Assembly: GCF_000751075.1 (NCBI RefSeq)
Contig: NZ_CCMG01000008.1
Coordinates: forward strand, 1 to 64,000
Length of the DNA stretch: 64,000 nucleotides
Reading direction: 5' to 3'
DNA from: Rickettsia tamurae
Lineage (GTDB): Bacteria; Pseudomonadota; Alphaproteobacteria; Rickettsiales; Rickettsiaceae
Part shown: in pieces, positions 1 to 12,012 of the stretch
How the letters are laid out: each line of letters starts with the position of its first letter
How positions within the stretch are numbered: the stretch's first letter is position 1
Translations under genes and position numbers: made by a program
Notes under the pieces: generated by a model
Seen by the model: only the letters and a program-made list of their open reading frames with translations
Databases searched by the model: none
Told to the model about the DNA's origin: nothing

Positions 1-60
1 ATTCTTCTCGCAATGACGATGAAACTAATCCATGCGAGAATGACATCCTGAACGTTCGTA
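1..60. repeat. Remnant of dispersed palindromic repeat
   Basis: The stretch carries a CTCGCAATGACG end and a diverged GAGAATGACATCC piece, both recognisable as pieces of the GTCATTGCGAG palindromes found in full elsewhere in the window (for example at 5548-5637). No coding potential is visible. Confidence 0.5.
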
Positions 61-117
61 CACTATAGAGTCAAGCTACAGAGTGACAGTAAAAAAACCG
101 AAGCTTAATAACAATCA

Positions 118-791
118 TTATTCTTCCGTTATTACTTCACTTTCACCGACTAATGCTATTTTAAATTCTACTATTTCTGATATCGTTTTTCCATCATATA
201 TACTAAACCCTACTCCTCTAAATTCTACTTTTGCGTTGATATCAGCACCATATGATACTAACAGCTTATATATTTCGTCATCCTTAATATCTTTAGAAGT
301 ACATCGAACGTTTTTGGCAACCGCATGCAAAGGCGTTTTCTCCGGATTTTCTTTGATCAACTACAACTCCGTTCTTAAGTAATAGTTTTGCTACATTAAA
401 GTGCTTACCGCTTCATATAAAGGTGATCCTAGCCAAGCTCCATCGTTCCCGTTTACTGCATCTCCTTTTGATATTAGTATTCTGCTACTTTATAATTTCC
501 GTGACGTGCGGCTAAATTTAAAGGAGTATCCTTAAAAATATCACTACACATATTAACATTTGCTTTTTTTTCTTCGACTAACCATTTAGCAACTTTTAGC
601 GCATTATTTGTAGATGCCGAAAATAGTTCAGTAGTAGATACTGCACGTAATTTATTTAAACTCCTTACTACGCCCACTTTATCAAGAAAGATAGACTCTT
701 TTAAAATATTTTCAAAACCATATCGATTTACATAAGACTTTATATCTTTTGATAACAGAGTTAAATTACGCTTTAATAGTTCCTTTATCAT
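118..791 (-). pseudogene. Ankyrin-repeat protein, frameshifted remnant
   Basis: Reading the minus strand from 791, the first 105 codons end in an ankyrin-like unit (DTPLNLAARHGNYKVAEY) and then stop. The reading continues in other frames: LISKGDAVNGNDG with SPLYEAVS, then HFNVAKLLLKNG, then PEKTPLHAVAKNV and IYKLLVSYGADINA up to the stop at 118. TPLHAVA and LLVSYGADINA are classic ankyrin helix-turn-helix signatures. At least three frame changes are needed to join the pieces, so this is a decayed gene rather than two short genes. Intact rickettsial ankyrin proteins are often candidate host-interacting proteins; no function can be claimed for this copy. Confidence 0.7.
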
Positions 792-861
792 ATTCTACTT
801 ATTTATAATTTGTATTTCTTAAAGGTGATAAAGAGCCTTTTGCAGGAATGACACTAAACTC

Positions 862-1730
862 CTACTGATTAATTCTTGCCGTGCAGATTCCTTCGGTGAT
901 TTCTTTCAGTTTTTCTACTCTATCTATTAAATATAAAAGTTGTTCTTTTGTAATTTTATAGTTTTTATCATATCTTGCGTCAACATAAGCTTTTTGAAGC
1001 AACTCAAAACATTCTTTTTGCTCCGGGGTTGCTATAGGAAATACTTGCAATAACTCACTATTATAATTTTCTGCCATACTACCTAATTTTTCTATATCAT
1101 GTAGCTTTGGTTTATAGTTTGAAAAAACTAATAAAATAGTGCTATAAAGACTTTCCGTAGCTTGATGTAACTCAAAAGCACATTTATTTAAATTACCTCT
1201 TAGCAAAATATTATGAACATCAATAAAACATTCGTTAGCATGTTTAAACCATTCTTTATAATAATCTTTAACAATTTCTTTCATCTCGCTCCAAGGTAAC
1301 TCCTTAGCTTCGCTTAAGGTAAATTTACCGCTATTATATAAAAAAATACCTTCTTTTTTTATTTATATCCGTGTAAAAATAACGCCCTATCTCCAACTGT
1401 CTATTTACTTCATCAATTGACTCTAGAATTATCGATATTAATGAATCATACGGAATAATTTGCTTAGGATTTATTACTCCTGTTTTTTCTAATCTTTTAT
1501 ATATATTATCTTCTAACCTTAAAGTAGCATGCCCTTTATATTTACCTTTTTTCAGAATTATCAAAATATCGGTATCGCTATGGTAACCGTTAGGTAGATC
1601 ACGTACCCGCAAAAGAGCCGTACAAGATAATCATAGCGATTTTATCTTGTGCAATATCTAAAATTTGCTGCACTATAAAATTAAGCCTAGCTTGGATTTT
1701 TAGAGAACGTTCAGGTAAAGTGGTTTTTAT
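862..1730 (-). pseudogene. Nucleotidyltransferase (MNT)-HEPN protein, frameshifted
   Basis: Minus-strand reading begins just after the secA stop. The first frame gives an N-terminal helix and ILYGSFAG, the start of the nucleotidyltransferase GSxxxG...DxD motif, and then hits a stop near 1615. A second frame (1612 down to 1334) gives NGYHSDTDILIIL, which carries the DxD part, and runs to a stop at the T7 tract 1354-1360. One base of slippage there restores KKEGIFLYNSGKFTLSEAK and leads straight into the third frame (862-1284), a HEPN domain ending in ARYDKNYKITKEQL. The joined product of about 285 residues matches one-piece MNT-HEPN proteins. The first codon is ATA where ATG would be expected. 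Free MNT and HEPN proteins commonly form toxin-antitoxin pairs; here the nucleotidyltransferase half is clearly dead, while the HEPN part is still an open 140-codon frame. Confidence 0.8.
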
Positions 1731-4451
1731 CTACTCATTTGCACCATGACAATATTTATATTTCTTGCCTGAACCGCACGGACATAGCTCATTACGAGAT
1801 ACCCTACCCCAACTAGTAGGATCTTCAGGTTTTCTATCTTTTGGGTCAATGCGTGATACGACGGGTTTAAGGTCAGTCTCAAGGCTACTTCCTGCATTAT
1901 ATTTACTAAATGCCGGATCTTCCCGACTCTCACACATATTTTTCTGAAGTTTTTTATGCTCAAGCGAAACATCTTCTTTTTGAACATGTTTTAAGTCGAT
2001 ATGGAAGTGATATACTGTTTGAATAAATAATTCTTTTAAATTATTAAGCATCTGCTCGAATAAGTTAAGTGCTTCTCTTTTATACTCGCTAAGAGGGTCT
2101 TTTTGAGCATAAGCTCGAAGCGATATGCCTTGTCTTAAATGATCTAAGCTATATAAATGATCTTTCCAAACTTGATCAAGGGTAGTTAGTAAAATATATT
2201 TCACGGCATTATGCATTAACTCGCTACTATAAGCTTCTTCTTTTGACTTATATATATCATGAGCCATTTGTATAACGGTCTTCGTGATTTCTTCTTCCGT
2301 TACATCATTTTTACTTACTAAATTATGATCAAATTTTATAGAAAAAACACGATGTAATTCTACGCTTAAATTTTCTATATCCCAATCTTCTCTATAAGAG
2401 CCTACCGGCATGAAAGTTAATACTATCTTTTTGGCGAGTTCCTCAGTAGTACTATTTAAGAAACCGTGACTATCTTTAGATTTAATAATTTCAGTACGTT
2501 GCTCGTATATTATCTTACGTTGGTCATTCATTACATCATCAAAACGTAATAAATTTTTACGCATCTCGTAGTTATGTCCTTCAACTTTTTGCTGAGCTTT
2601 CTCAAGTGAACGACTAATCATCGGATGGTGGATAGCCTCTCCGTCTTTCAATCCAAGTGTTCTAAGGACTCCTGATATACGATCTGATGCAAAAATACGC
2701 ATTAAATCGTCATCAAGCGATAGGAAAAACTTAGTTTTACCAGGATCACCTTGTCTACCTGATCTTCCTCTTAGCTGATTATCTATCCTACGGCTTTCAT
2801 GCCTTTCCGTACCTATCACAAATAAGCCGCCTGCTTCAATAACCTGCTTCTTTTCTTCGGCAATTTGAGCTTTTATTTCAGCTATTTTAGCTTCATAATT
2901 ATGTTCTTTATCTAGCTGCTCTATTAACATTTCAGGGTTACCGCCAAGCATAATATCAGTGCCTCGCCCTGCCATATTAGTTGCAATCGTTACTGCCTTA
3001 AACCTACCTGCTTGAGCAATAATAAAAGCTTCCTGCTCATGAAATTTGGCGTTTAATACTTTATGAGGGATTTTTTCTTTATTTAAAACGCTTGAAAGTT
3101 CTTCTGACTTTTCTATGCTTATCGTACCGACAAGTATAGGCTGACCACGATCGTAACAATCCTTAATCAGTTTTAAGATAGCATCATATTTTTCTTTTTT
3201 ACTACCGTAAATCTCGTCATCAAGGTCAAGCCTTGTGACTTTATTATGGGTTGGGACTGCGACCACATCGAGATTATATATGTCTTTTAGTTCGGGTGCT
3301 TCGGTCATAGCCGTACCGGTCATACCCGATAATTTAGGATAATTACGGAAATAATTTTGGAAAGTGATGGATGCAAGAGTTTGGTTTTCATTTTGAATTT
3401 TCACATTTTCTTTTGCTTCTAATGCTTGATGTAGACCTTCTGAATATCTACGCCCTTCCATTACACGACCGGTAAACTCATCAATAATCATTACTTTACC
3501 TTCACGCACCAAATAATCTACATCAACAGTAAACATATTATGAGCTCTTAAGGCTTGGTTAACATAATGTACTAAAGTTAAATTCTCAAAATCATATAAA
3601 CCGGTATCAGGTTTTATAATATTTTCTTTACTTAAAAGCGATTCTATATGCGTAATGCCGGTTTCCGTTAAATTGATAGTTTTTAATTTTTCGTCTTTTT
3701 CAAAATCACTTGCATTAAGCAGGCGTACAATTTTATCAATTTTACCGTATAATTCTGAATTATCATTAACCGGACCTGAGATAACTAGCGGAGTTCTTGC
3801 TTCATCTATCAAAATCGAATCAACCTCATCGATGATAGCAAAATTAAAAGGACGAAGTACTCGCTCTTGCAAACTATACTTCATATTATCCCTTAAATAG
3901 TCGAAACCGAGTTCATTATTTGTTGCATGGGTAATATCGGCATTATAGGCAGCTCGTTTTGCTTCATCAAGCATACCGGCAACAATACATCCAACCGATA
4001 AACCTAAAAAATTGTAAATTTTACCCATGGAAGCAGAATCACGGCTTGCCAAATAATCATTCACGGTTACAACATGTACGCCTTTTCCGGTTAAAGCATT
4101 TAAGTAAGCAGGAAGCGTTGCAACTAAGGTCTTACCCTCACCGGTACGCATTTCGGTAATCATGCCTCTATGTAATATAAGACCACCTATAAGTTGAACG
4201 TCAAAATGACGCATACCGCAAACTCTTCTAGCCGCTTCCCTAACTACTGCAAACGCCTCATATACTATATCGTCTAAAGTTGCTCCGTTTTTAAGCTTTT
4301 CTTTAAACTCTACAGTTTTATTCTTCAACTCCTCGTCTGATAATTTTTGTATAGCAGGCTCAAGCGAGTTAATTTTTGTAACTTCGGAAAATAGTTTTTT
4401 TACAGTACGATCATTTGCAGTACCGAAAAGTTTTTTTAAAATAGAAAGCAT
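1731..4451 (-). CDS. secA: Preprotein translocase ATPase SecA
   Basis: SecA is the motor that pushes unfolded preproteins through the SecYEG channel using ATP. The product is 906 residues, the usual size. The Walker A motif [11 protein letters not shown] lies near residue 105 and the DEAD-like Walker B is [17 protein letters not shown] near 210. The second motor domain carries [14 protein letters not shown] and the arginine-finger region [11 protein letters not shown]. The C-terminus ends in the zinc-binding SEC-C motif [14 protein letters not shown], used for SecB and lipid contact. The ATG start at 4451 is followed by [11 protein letters not shown], typical of the family. The gene stands alone; a signal-peptide-bearing isomerase is divergently transcribed from 4689. 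SecD and YajC of the same machinery are encoded at 16.5-18.5 kb. Confidence 0.97.
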   Translation of the reverse strand: MLSILKKLFGTANDRTVKKLFSEVTKINSLEPAIQKLSDEELKNKTVEFKEKLKNGATLDDIVYEAFAVVREAARRVCGMRHFDVQLIGGLILHRGMITEMRTGEGKTLVATLPAYLNALTGKGVHVVTVNDYLASRDSASMGKIYNFLGLSVGCIVAGMLDEAKRAAYNADITHATNNELGFDYLRDNMKYSLQERVLRPFNFAIIDEVDSILIDEARTPLVISGPVNDNSELYGKIDKIVRLLNASDFEKDEKLKTINLTETGITHIESLLSKENIIKPDTGLYDFENLTLVHYVNQALRAHNMFTVDVDYLVREGKVMIIDEFTGRVMEGRRYSEGLHQALEAKENVKIQNENQTLASITFQNYFRNYPKLSGMTGTAMTEAPELKDIYNLDVVAVPTHNKVTRLDLDDEIYGSKKEKYDAILKLIKDCYDRGQPILVGTISIEKSEELSSVLNKEKIPHKVLNAKFHEQEAFIIAQAGRFKAVTIATNMAGRGTDIMLGGNPEMLIEQLDKEHNYEAKIAEIKAQIAEEKKQVIEAGGLFVIGTERHESRRIDNQLRGRSGRQGDPGKTKFFLSLDDDLMRIFASDRISGVLRTLGLKDGEAIHHPMISRSLEKAQQKVEGHNYEMRKNLLRFDDVMNDQRKIIYEQRTEIIKSKDSHGFLNSTTEELAKKIVLTFMPVGSYREDWDIENLSVELHRVFSIKFDHNLVSKNDVTEEEITKTVIQMAHDIYKSKEEAYSSELMHNAVKYILLTTLDQVWKDHLYSLDHLRQGISLRAYAQKDPLSEYKREALNLFEQMLNNLKELFIQTVYHFHIDLKHVQKEDVSLEHKKLQKNMCESREDPAFSKYNAGSSLETDLKPVVSRIDPKDRKPEDPTSWGRVSRNELCPCGSGKKYKYCHGANE

Positions 4452-4625
4452 TAAAGTCCTTATGATATTTTTAGTATTTTAGTACTTAAATATAGGTATA
4501 TTTTATAAAATTATCAAATGTTATAATTTTATTTAAATGAATAATTTTTTATTGAAAGGCATTTTTTTACTACATACAAATATTTGTAAATTATTATTAA
4601 TAAATAAAATATTCTCAAATAGCTG

Positions 4626-4654
4626 TTGACGGTTATATATTATTTTTATAAAAT
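4626..4654 (+). promoter_or_regulatory. Sigma-70-type promoter upstream of the parvulin gene
   Basis: TTGACG at 4626-4631 is separated by 17 bases from TAAAAT at 4649-4654, a near-consensus vegetative promoter about 35 bases before the ATG at 4689. No strong Shine-Dalgarno sequence is visible before that start. The call rests on hexamer match and spacing only. Confidence 0.55.
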
Positions 4655-4688
4655 TTAAGCTTATGTTTAACACAATTATGAGTCATAA

Positions 4689-5537
4689 ATGAAAAAATTA
4701 TCTGTTATATTTTTATCAGTTAGCATGCTTTCCGGTATTGCTTTTGCCGATAAAGACAAAGTAGTTGCTACCTATAAAGGCGGTGAAGTAAAAGAATCGC
4801 AAATTATGAAAGAATTTAAGCCTCAGCTTAATCTTCAATCAGGTGAAACAATCAAAAATTTTGATGATTTTCCGCCGCAAGATCAGGAAAAATTAATAAA
4901 AATTTATGTTAATAATCTTTTGTTAAAGGAAGAAGTTGCTAAATCAAACATTACTTCATCTAAAGAATTCCAAGAAAAACTTGAAAATGCAAAAAATCAA
5001 TTAGCTCAACAAGAATTACTAGCAAATTACATAAAATCTAACATTACAGATAAGATGTTTGATGACGAATATACTAAATATGTCGGTAATCTTAAAGGTA
5101 AAGAGCAAATAAAAGTTGCTCATATTTTAGTTAAATCCCAAAAAGAAGCTAACAATATAAAGACCAAATTAAGCAAAGGCGGAAATTTCACTAAGCTTGC
5201 AGAAGAGTCATCTCTTGATAAAGCTTCAGCTTCAAACGGCGGCGTTATCGGTTACATTCTACTAAATCAACCTGGGCAGTTAGTACCGGAATTTGAAAAG
5301 AAAGCTTTTGCTTTAAAAGTAAATGAAGTTTCAACTCCTGTAAAAACCGATTTCGGTTGGCATATTATCAAAGTGCTTGAGAAAAAACCTGTGCCTATTC
5401 CAACAAAAGAAGAAGCAAAAGTAACTATTGATAATATATTAGCTACAGAAATACTAAAGAAATATATTTCTGATTTAGAAGCTAAAGCTGATTTAAAAAT
5501 CATGTTACCTAAAGCAGATAGCAAAGCCGGATCGTAA
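4689..5537 (+). CDS. plp: Parvulin-type peptidyl-prolyl cis-trans isomerase, secreted
   Basis: This is a 282-residue exported protein that catalyses proline isomerisation during folding of envelope proteins. The N-terminus is a clear signal peptide (MKKLSVIFLSVSM, hydrophobic core, cleavage likely after AFA before DKDK). A helical chaperone-like segment follows, and then a PpiC/rotamase domain at about residues 140-245, with the motifs VAHILVKSQKEA, SNGGVIGYI, GQLVPEFEKKAFALK and TDFGWHIIKVLEKK. The architecture is that of rickettsial parvulin-like PPIase and is close to PrsA/SurA proteins. There is no lipobox cysteine at the cleavage site, so it is probably periplasmic or outer-membrane associated rather than a lipoprotein. 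A promoter lies at 4626-4654, and a palindromic repeat downstream may act as a terminator. Confidence 0.92.
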   Translation: MKKLSVIFLSVSMLSGIAFADKDKVVATYKGGEVKESQIMKEFKPQLNLQSGETIKNFDDFPPQDQEKLIKIYVNNLLLKEEVAKSNITSSKEFQEKLENAKNQLAQQELLANYIKSNITDKMFDDEYTKYVGNLKGKEQIKVAHILVKSQKEANNIKTKLSKGGNFTKLAEESSLDKASASNGGVIGYILLNQPGQLVPEFEKKAFALKVNEVSTPVKTDFGWHIIKVLEKKPVPIPTKEEAKVTIDNILATEILKKYISDLEAKADLKIMLPKADSKAGS

Positions 5538-5547
5538 TTTATATTTT

Positions 5548-5637
5548 GTCATTGCGAGCGGGTATTGTTGCGTGGGTAGCAATCTCATGAAATAATAACA
5601 AAATCCTGAGATTACTTCGTAATTTCCTCGCAATGAC
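5548..5637. repeat. Palindromic repeat, GTCATTGCGAG type
   Basis: The ends GTCATTGCGAG and CTCGCAATGAC are perfect reverse complements, with inner complementary segments around GCAATCTC and GAGATTAC. It lies between the isomerase and acpS stop codons, which converge, so it could serve both as a transcription terminator. Further copies are at 11426, 18532, 24348, 47258 and 55263. Confidence 0.75.
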
Positions 5638-5649
5638 GGGAAAACTGAT

Positions 5650-6045
5650 CTACGCAGGCATAACATTATAACTACTCTCAATCACAGCAAATGCTACGCA
5701 TACAGGATAATCATCAGAAAGAGAAAGGTGAGTATTAAAAGGAGGGAGTTTGTTTGTATAGTTTGAACTAACTTCTACTATAGGCTTGCCTAAATCATCA
5801 TTTAGTATAGTAATATCTTTAAAATTTATACCTTGACCTATACCGACTCCAAAGGCTTTACTAACAGCCTCTTTAGCAGCAAAACGCTTGGCTAAAAAAG
5901 CAACACAGTTTGTTTTATCCAACAAAGCAAACTGTTTTAATTCCTTTGAAGCTAGAATTTTTTTAGCAAAAAGTTCCGGATATAAATGTAATATCTTTTC
6001 GATTCTAGGAATTTGTACTATATCAGTACCGACACCGATAAGCAT
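5650..6045 (-). CDS. acpS: Holo-[acyl-carrier-protein] synthase
   Basis: AcpS transfers 4'-phosphopantetheine from coenzyme A to a serine of acyl carrier protein, which activates fatty acid synthesis. The product of 131 residues is the normal size. Both signature regions are present: the Mg-binding [16 protein letters not shown] at residues 3-18 and [16 protein letters not shown] at about 56-71. The ATG at 6045 directly abuts the stop codon of rpoZ (6046-6048), so the two genes are almost certainly transcribed together. The convergent end near 5640 is marked by a palindromic repeat. Confidence 0.93.
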   Translation of the reverse strand: MLIGVGTDIVQIPRIEKILHLYPELFAKKILASKELKQFALLDKTNCVAFLAKRFAAKEAVSKAFGVGIGQGINFKDITILNDDLGKPIVEVSSNYTNKLPPFNTHLSLSDDYPVCVAFAVIESSYNVMPA

Positions 6046-6429
6046 CTACTTATCGGTTTCATAATCTTCGCCATTCTCATCAATAAAGATTTGATCATCT
6101 AAATCAGAATAATCTTCCCCGATATAAACTTCAGATAAATACTCAAATTTTTCTTCTACATCTTCTGATTTATCTTGATCAACAAGTGGCTCTATCATAG
6201 TTCTTGTACGCAGACTGTTTATTAAGTCTTGTTCTAACTGGGCTACCGATACTTTTCCGGCAGCAATTCTACGTAATGAGATAACAGGAGGTTTATCACG
6301 CTTTTCTTTTTTTATTTGACTAGTTTCTACTTTACAATTTAATAATTTAGCATATCTTGTTGCTAGAACAACAAGCCGAAACCTATCCGGTATAATTTTA
6401 TTACAATCTTCTGCTGTAATTCTTGCCAT
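6046..6429 (-). CDS. rpoZ: DNA-directed RNA polymerase omega subunit
   Basis: Omega helps assemble and stabilise RNA polymerase by clamping the beta-prime C-terminus. The 127-residue product begins [19 protein letters not shown] and continues [11 protein letters not shown], the conserved core that contacts beta-prime. The segment [16 protein letters not shown] is also typical. The C-terminal 50 residues are acidic and less conserved, as is common in alphaproteobacteria. acpS follows with no spacer. Confidence 0.92.
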   Translation of the reverse strand: MARITAEDCNKIIPDRFRLVVLATRYAKLLNCKVETSQIKKEKRDKPPVISLRRIAAGKVSVAQLEQDLINSLRTRTMIEPLVDQDKSEDVEEKFEYLSEVYIGEDYSDLDDQIFIDENGEDYETDK

Positions 6430-6473
6430 AATTTTCTCCGTTAAAAATAATATACTACGAATAAATAAGAAGT

Positions 6474-6606
6474 GAGTATACGAAGATCAACTTCAAAAAG
6501 AGCAAGGAGTTCACAAGTCGAGGAACGGAGCGTATAATACGTGAGTACCGTAGATATTGTAGAACGACGCAGCCAATTTTTGAAGTTCATCGAGTATGTT
6601 ATACTC
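6474..6606. repeat. Long hairpin repeat, GAGGAACG-core family
   Basis: The arms GAGTATACGAAGATCAACTT and AAGTTCATCGAGTATGTTAT fold back on each other around a core containing GAGGAACGGAGCG, TATAATACGTGAGTACCG. The right arm overlaps the murA stop codon at 6599-6601. Related elements with different arms but a similar core lie at 31797, 49513, 56294 and 58011. The core resembles that of RPE-1, which has GGAACGCAGC and TAGTACGTGAGG followed by GAGTACCGG. Confidence 0.7.
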
Positions 6607-7858
6607 TTTTTATATCCGCACCGCAATTACTTAATTTTTTTTCTAAATCTTGGAAGCCACGATCTAAGTGATATATTCGATGTAATACGGTTTTGCTATT
6701 AGTACTAAGACCGGCGAGTATTAGCGATACCGAAGCTCTAAGGTCACTTGCCATAACTTCCGCTCCTTTTAACATTTCTACACCTCGGACGACCGCCTTA
6801 TTACCTCGTACTACTATATCTGCTCCCATCCTACATAATTCAGGGACATGCATGAAACGATTTTCAAAAATATTTTCGGTGATCATTGAAACACCGTTGC
6901 TAAGCGTCATAAGACTCATAAATTGTGCTTGTAAATCTGTGGCAAACCCAGGATAGGGATTAGTTTCTAAATCAACTGAATTTAACTTCCCTTCATAAGT
7001 TACTTGGACTCCGTTATTGATCGGCACGACTTTTATACCCGTTTCAATGAGTTTTAAAGCTATATTTTCTATAATATGGTAATCAATTCCACAAATTTTC
7101 ACATCACCTTTAGTAATAGCTGCCGCAAACATATAAGTACCGACTTCAATACGATCAGAAAGTACTTTATAGCTCGCTTTATTTAAAGAATCTTTACCTT
7201 TAATCGTTACTTCGCTAGTGCCGACACCTGCAATATCGGCTCCCATTTTAATAAGACAATTACATAAATCAACTATCTCCGGCTCTCGACCGCAATTAAA
7301 AAGCACAGTTTCTCCCTCTGCTAAAACAGCTGCAAGTATTGCATTAATCGTAGCACCTACGGAAACTTTATCAAAAACAAAATGAGTACCTTTTAAGCGT
7401 CCTTTACTTGAAGCGTTAATATAACCGTCTTCTATTTCAATCGTAGCTCCCATAGCTTTTAATACGGCAATATGCAAATCTACTTGCCTTGCTCCAATAG
7501 CACAACCACCCGGAAGCGATACTTTTGCTTTACCGTATTTGGTAAGCAAAGGACCAAGCACCCAAATCGATGCTCTCATTTTACGGACTATTTCATAATC
7601 TGCAGTAAAGTTATTTATATTTCCGGTATTAATTATAAGCTCAAATTCATCTTGGTGTTCTATTATTTCAATATCCGCTCCGTGACTTCTTAGCAAATCT
7701 TTCATAGTACTAACATCCGTTAATTTTGGAACATTAGTAATATGTAGTTTATCGGTAAGAATAGACGCCGCCATAATGGGTAACACGGCATTTTTAGCAC
7801 CGCTAATATTAATACTACCTTCAAGAGGCTTACCGCCGTGAATAATTAATTTTTGCAT
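6599..7858 (-). CDS. murA: UDP-N-acetylglucosamine 1-carboxyvinyltransferase MurA
   Basis: MurA transfers enolpyruvate from PEP to UDP-N-acetylglucosamine, the first committed step of peptidoglycan synthesis in the cytoplasm. The product is 419 residues, the standard length. The substrate-binding [14 protein letters not shown] lies at residues 19-32, and the catalytic cysteine is in the loop [15 protein letters not shown] near residue 117. The catalytic-site Asp region [15 protein letters not shown] lies near 300. A cysteine rather than aspartate in the loop means the enzyme is of the fosfomycin-sensitive type. The stop codon lies inside a hairpin repeat (6474-6606). Confidence 0.96.
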   Translation of the reverse strand: MQKLIIHGGKPLEGSINISGAKNAVLPIMAASILTDKLHITNVPKLTDVSTMKDLLRSHGADIEIIEHQDEFELIINTGNINNFTADYEIVRKMRASIWVLGPLLTKYGKAKVSLPGGCAIGARQVDLHIAVLKAMGATIEIEDGYINASSKGRLKGTHFVFDKVSVGATINAILAAVLAEGETVLFNCGREPEIVDLCNCLIKMGADIAGVGTSEVTIKGKDSLNKASYKVLSDRIEVGTYMFAAAITKGDVKICGIDYHIIENIALKLIETGIKVVPINNGVQVTYEGKLNSVDLETNPYPGFATDLQAQFMSLMTLSNGVSMITENIFENRFMHVPELCRMGADIVVRGNKAVVRGVEMLKGAEVMASDLRASVSLILAGLSTNSKTVLHRIYHLDRGFQDLEKKLSNCGADIKRV

Positions 7859-7910
7859 AAATTATTTTGATAAAATTGTAACGTCATTGCGAGGAGAAAC
7901 TGATTATATT

Positions 7911-8008
7911 GTCATCCCGCGACTTGATCGCGGGATCCAGTTAAAAATACTAATATTATTAGTATTTTTAGTTATTTTCTGGATACCGTGGTCAAGCCAC
8001 GGTATGAC
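7911..8008. repeat. Composite palindromic repeat, GTCATCCCGCG type
   Basis: It contains GTCATCCCGCGACTTGATCG with CGGGATCCAG as one hairpin, an AT-rich middle, and then CTGGATACCGTGG with CCACGGTATGAC as a second hairpin. The outer ends are also complementary, giving a long cruciform-like structure between gyrB and murA. It is preceded by a half copy of the GTCATTGCGAG type near 7883. Confidence 0.8.
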
Positions 8009-8018
8009 ACCGATTATA

Positions 8019-10475
<2,457 letters not shown>

Positions 10476-10552
10476 CTAGAAACAATAAAAATTACTATAA
10501 CGTAACTTATTAAAATAGTAAAGTTTCTTGATTTAAAATTAGCGAGATAACA

Positions 10553-11413
10553 ATGAATACATTAAAGTTAAAAAATATTTTCGACGTGATAGATGATTAT
10601 GATGTGTTTTTATTTGATCTTTGGGGTGTAGTAATCGAAGGAGGACATACTTATCCGGGCGTCGTAGAAAATATTAATAAAATTATTAAACGGAAAAAAG
10701 TATATTTTGTTACTAATGCTCCGCGAAATATTTTTTCGCTGCATCAAACAATTAAATCTTGGGGAGTAAACGTGTTACCTGAAATGATTATTAGCTCAGG
10801 TGAAATAGCAGTGCAAATGATCCTAGAAAGTAAAAAACGATTCGGTATTGAAAAGCCGATAATATATCACTTAGGACATTTAGAAAATGATATAATAAAC
10901 GGAATTCAATGTCCTATCACTGATGATATTAACAAAGCTAATATTTTCTTAATGACTATCTATAGAGATGAAAACGAAAATTTAGATTTAAACGAGTTCA
11001 ATGAATTATTTAAAATTGTTGTACAACATAAAATGGTCAATATTTGTGCTAATCCTGACCTTGGAATAAATCAGCACAGTGTTTATAGATATTGTAGCGG
11101 CTATTATGCTGAAAAAATAAAGCAGCTTGGTGGAAAAGTAATTTATAGCGGTAAGCCATATGAAGAAATATATAGCAAGATTTTAAAAGAATGTCATAAT
11201 ACCCCTAAGAATCGTATGTTAATGATTGGGGACACTTTTTACACCGATATACTTGCTGCAAATCGCCTCGGTATAGACTCTGGCCTAGTGTTAACCGGAA
11301 ATTCTAGAGAATATCACATTAATTTTGATAATATTGAAGAAAAACTAGATAGTTTAACGAAAGCTGCTGCTAAACAATCGATTACACCTAGTTTTGTTGT
11401 TGATTTATCTTGA
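10553..11413 (+). CDS. HAD-superfamily phosphatase, subfamily IIA
   Basis: This is a 286-residue soluble HAD-fold hydrolase, probably a phosphatase acting on a small phosphorylated metabolite. Motif I is VFLFDLWGVV near residue 20, where the first Asp is the nucleophile and the usual second Asp is replaced by Trp, a variant seen in this HAD-IIA hypothetical group. Motif II is VTNAPR near 58, the motif III lysine lies in YSGKPYEEIY near 205, and motif IV is MLMIGDTFYTDILAA near 226. The substrate is unknown. The gene is divergent from gyrB and is followed by a palindromic repeat. Confidence 0.85.
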   Translation: MNTLKLKNIFDVIDDYDVFLFDLWGVVIEGGHTYPGVVENINKIIKRKKVYFVTNAPRNIFSLHQTIKSWGVNVLPEMIISSGEIAVQMILESKKRFGIEKPIIYHLGHLENDIINGIQCPITDDINKANIFLMTIYRDENENLDLNEFNELFKIVVQHKMVNICANPDLGINQHSVYRYCSGYYAEKIKQLGGKVIYSGKPYEEIYSKILKECHNTPKNRMLMIGDTFYTDILAANRLGIDSGLVLTGNSREYHINFDNIEEKLDSLTKAAAKQSITPSFVVDLS

Positions 11414-11425
11414 ATAGCTTTGCCA

Positions 11426-11515
11426 TCATTGCGAGGAAAAACTGTAAGTTTTGACGAAGCAATCTCGTGCTAAAGTCCTGAGATTGCCATGCTCCTTTTA
11501 GTCGCTCGCAATGAC
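11426..11515. repeat. Palindromic repeat, GTCATTGCGAG type
   Basis: The ends ATCATTGCGAGG and CGCTCGCAATGAC are near reverse complements, with inner GCAATCTC and GAGATTGCC complementarity. It lies 12 bases after the HAD gene stop, in terminator position. Confidence 0.7.
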
Positions 11516-11561
11516 GGAAACCTATATATGCCCTTGCAATGACGTCAAAACAACAACTCTA

Positions 11562-11590
11562 TTGATATTTTACTTATAATCTGCTATAGA
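11562..11590 (+). promoter_or_regulatory. Promoter of tRNA-Leu
   Basis: TTGATA (11562-11567), a 17-base spacer and TATAGA (11585-11590) lie 11 bases before the mature tRNA start, consistent with a vegetative promoter giving a very short leader. Confidence 0.6.
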
Positions 11591-11601
11591 GTAAAACTTA
11601 A

Positions 11602-11688
11602 GCGGTCGTGGCGAAATTGGTAGACGCGCAGCATTGAGGGTGCTGTTCTGTAAAAAGATTGGAAGTTCAAGTCTTCTCGACCGCACCA
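11602..11688 (+). tRNA. tRNA-Leu (anticodon GAG)
   Basis: The acceptor stem GCGGTCG pairs with CGACCGC, followed by discriminator A and an encoded CCA. The D region GAAATTGGTAGACGC is the leucine type. The anticodon stem CAGCA/TGCTG encloses the loop TTGAGGG (GAG). A variable arm and the T-loop GTTCAAGTC follow. The 87-base length and long variable arm fit a class II leucine tRNA reading CUC and CUU. Confidence 0.95.
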
Positions 11689-12012
11689 TTCGCCGGTTTT
11701 TCACAAAGTCAGATTAGCGACTTCTTGCTGCAGGTTGCTCTTTTCTTTGTTCTGAGGTCACTGCCTTAAAACTTTTCTGTTTTAACACTTCAGATTTTAT
11801 ATTTACTCCTAAGTTCTTCTTGTTAGCAAATGTTTGTGCTAATTGTATACTCCTGATAAATGAAAAGGAGTTAAAATAAAAACTATTGCTTATTTGTACT
11901 CTGTGATTTATATTGATTAGTAAATTGTACACAATTCTGTGCCAAGCATAACTAAATCAGTTTTAAATAATTATAATTAACTAAGTCTAATAGACTATTA
12001 GGTAAATAGGTC

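Noticed and set aside
3655-3900. 81-codon plus-strand frame inside secA
   Set aside because: It is antisense to the strongly conserved Walker B region of SecA with no start signal; a shadow frame.
6441-6626. 61-codon minus-strand frame between rpoZ and murA
   Set aside because: It is composed of the hairpin repeat at 6474-6606 and overlaps the murA end in another frame.
11714-11932. 72-codon minus-strand frame after tRNA-Leu
   Set aside because: No start context, no recognisable motif and an odd basic tail; I could not tell it from chance, so I left the 11689-12012 gap unassigned.
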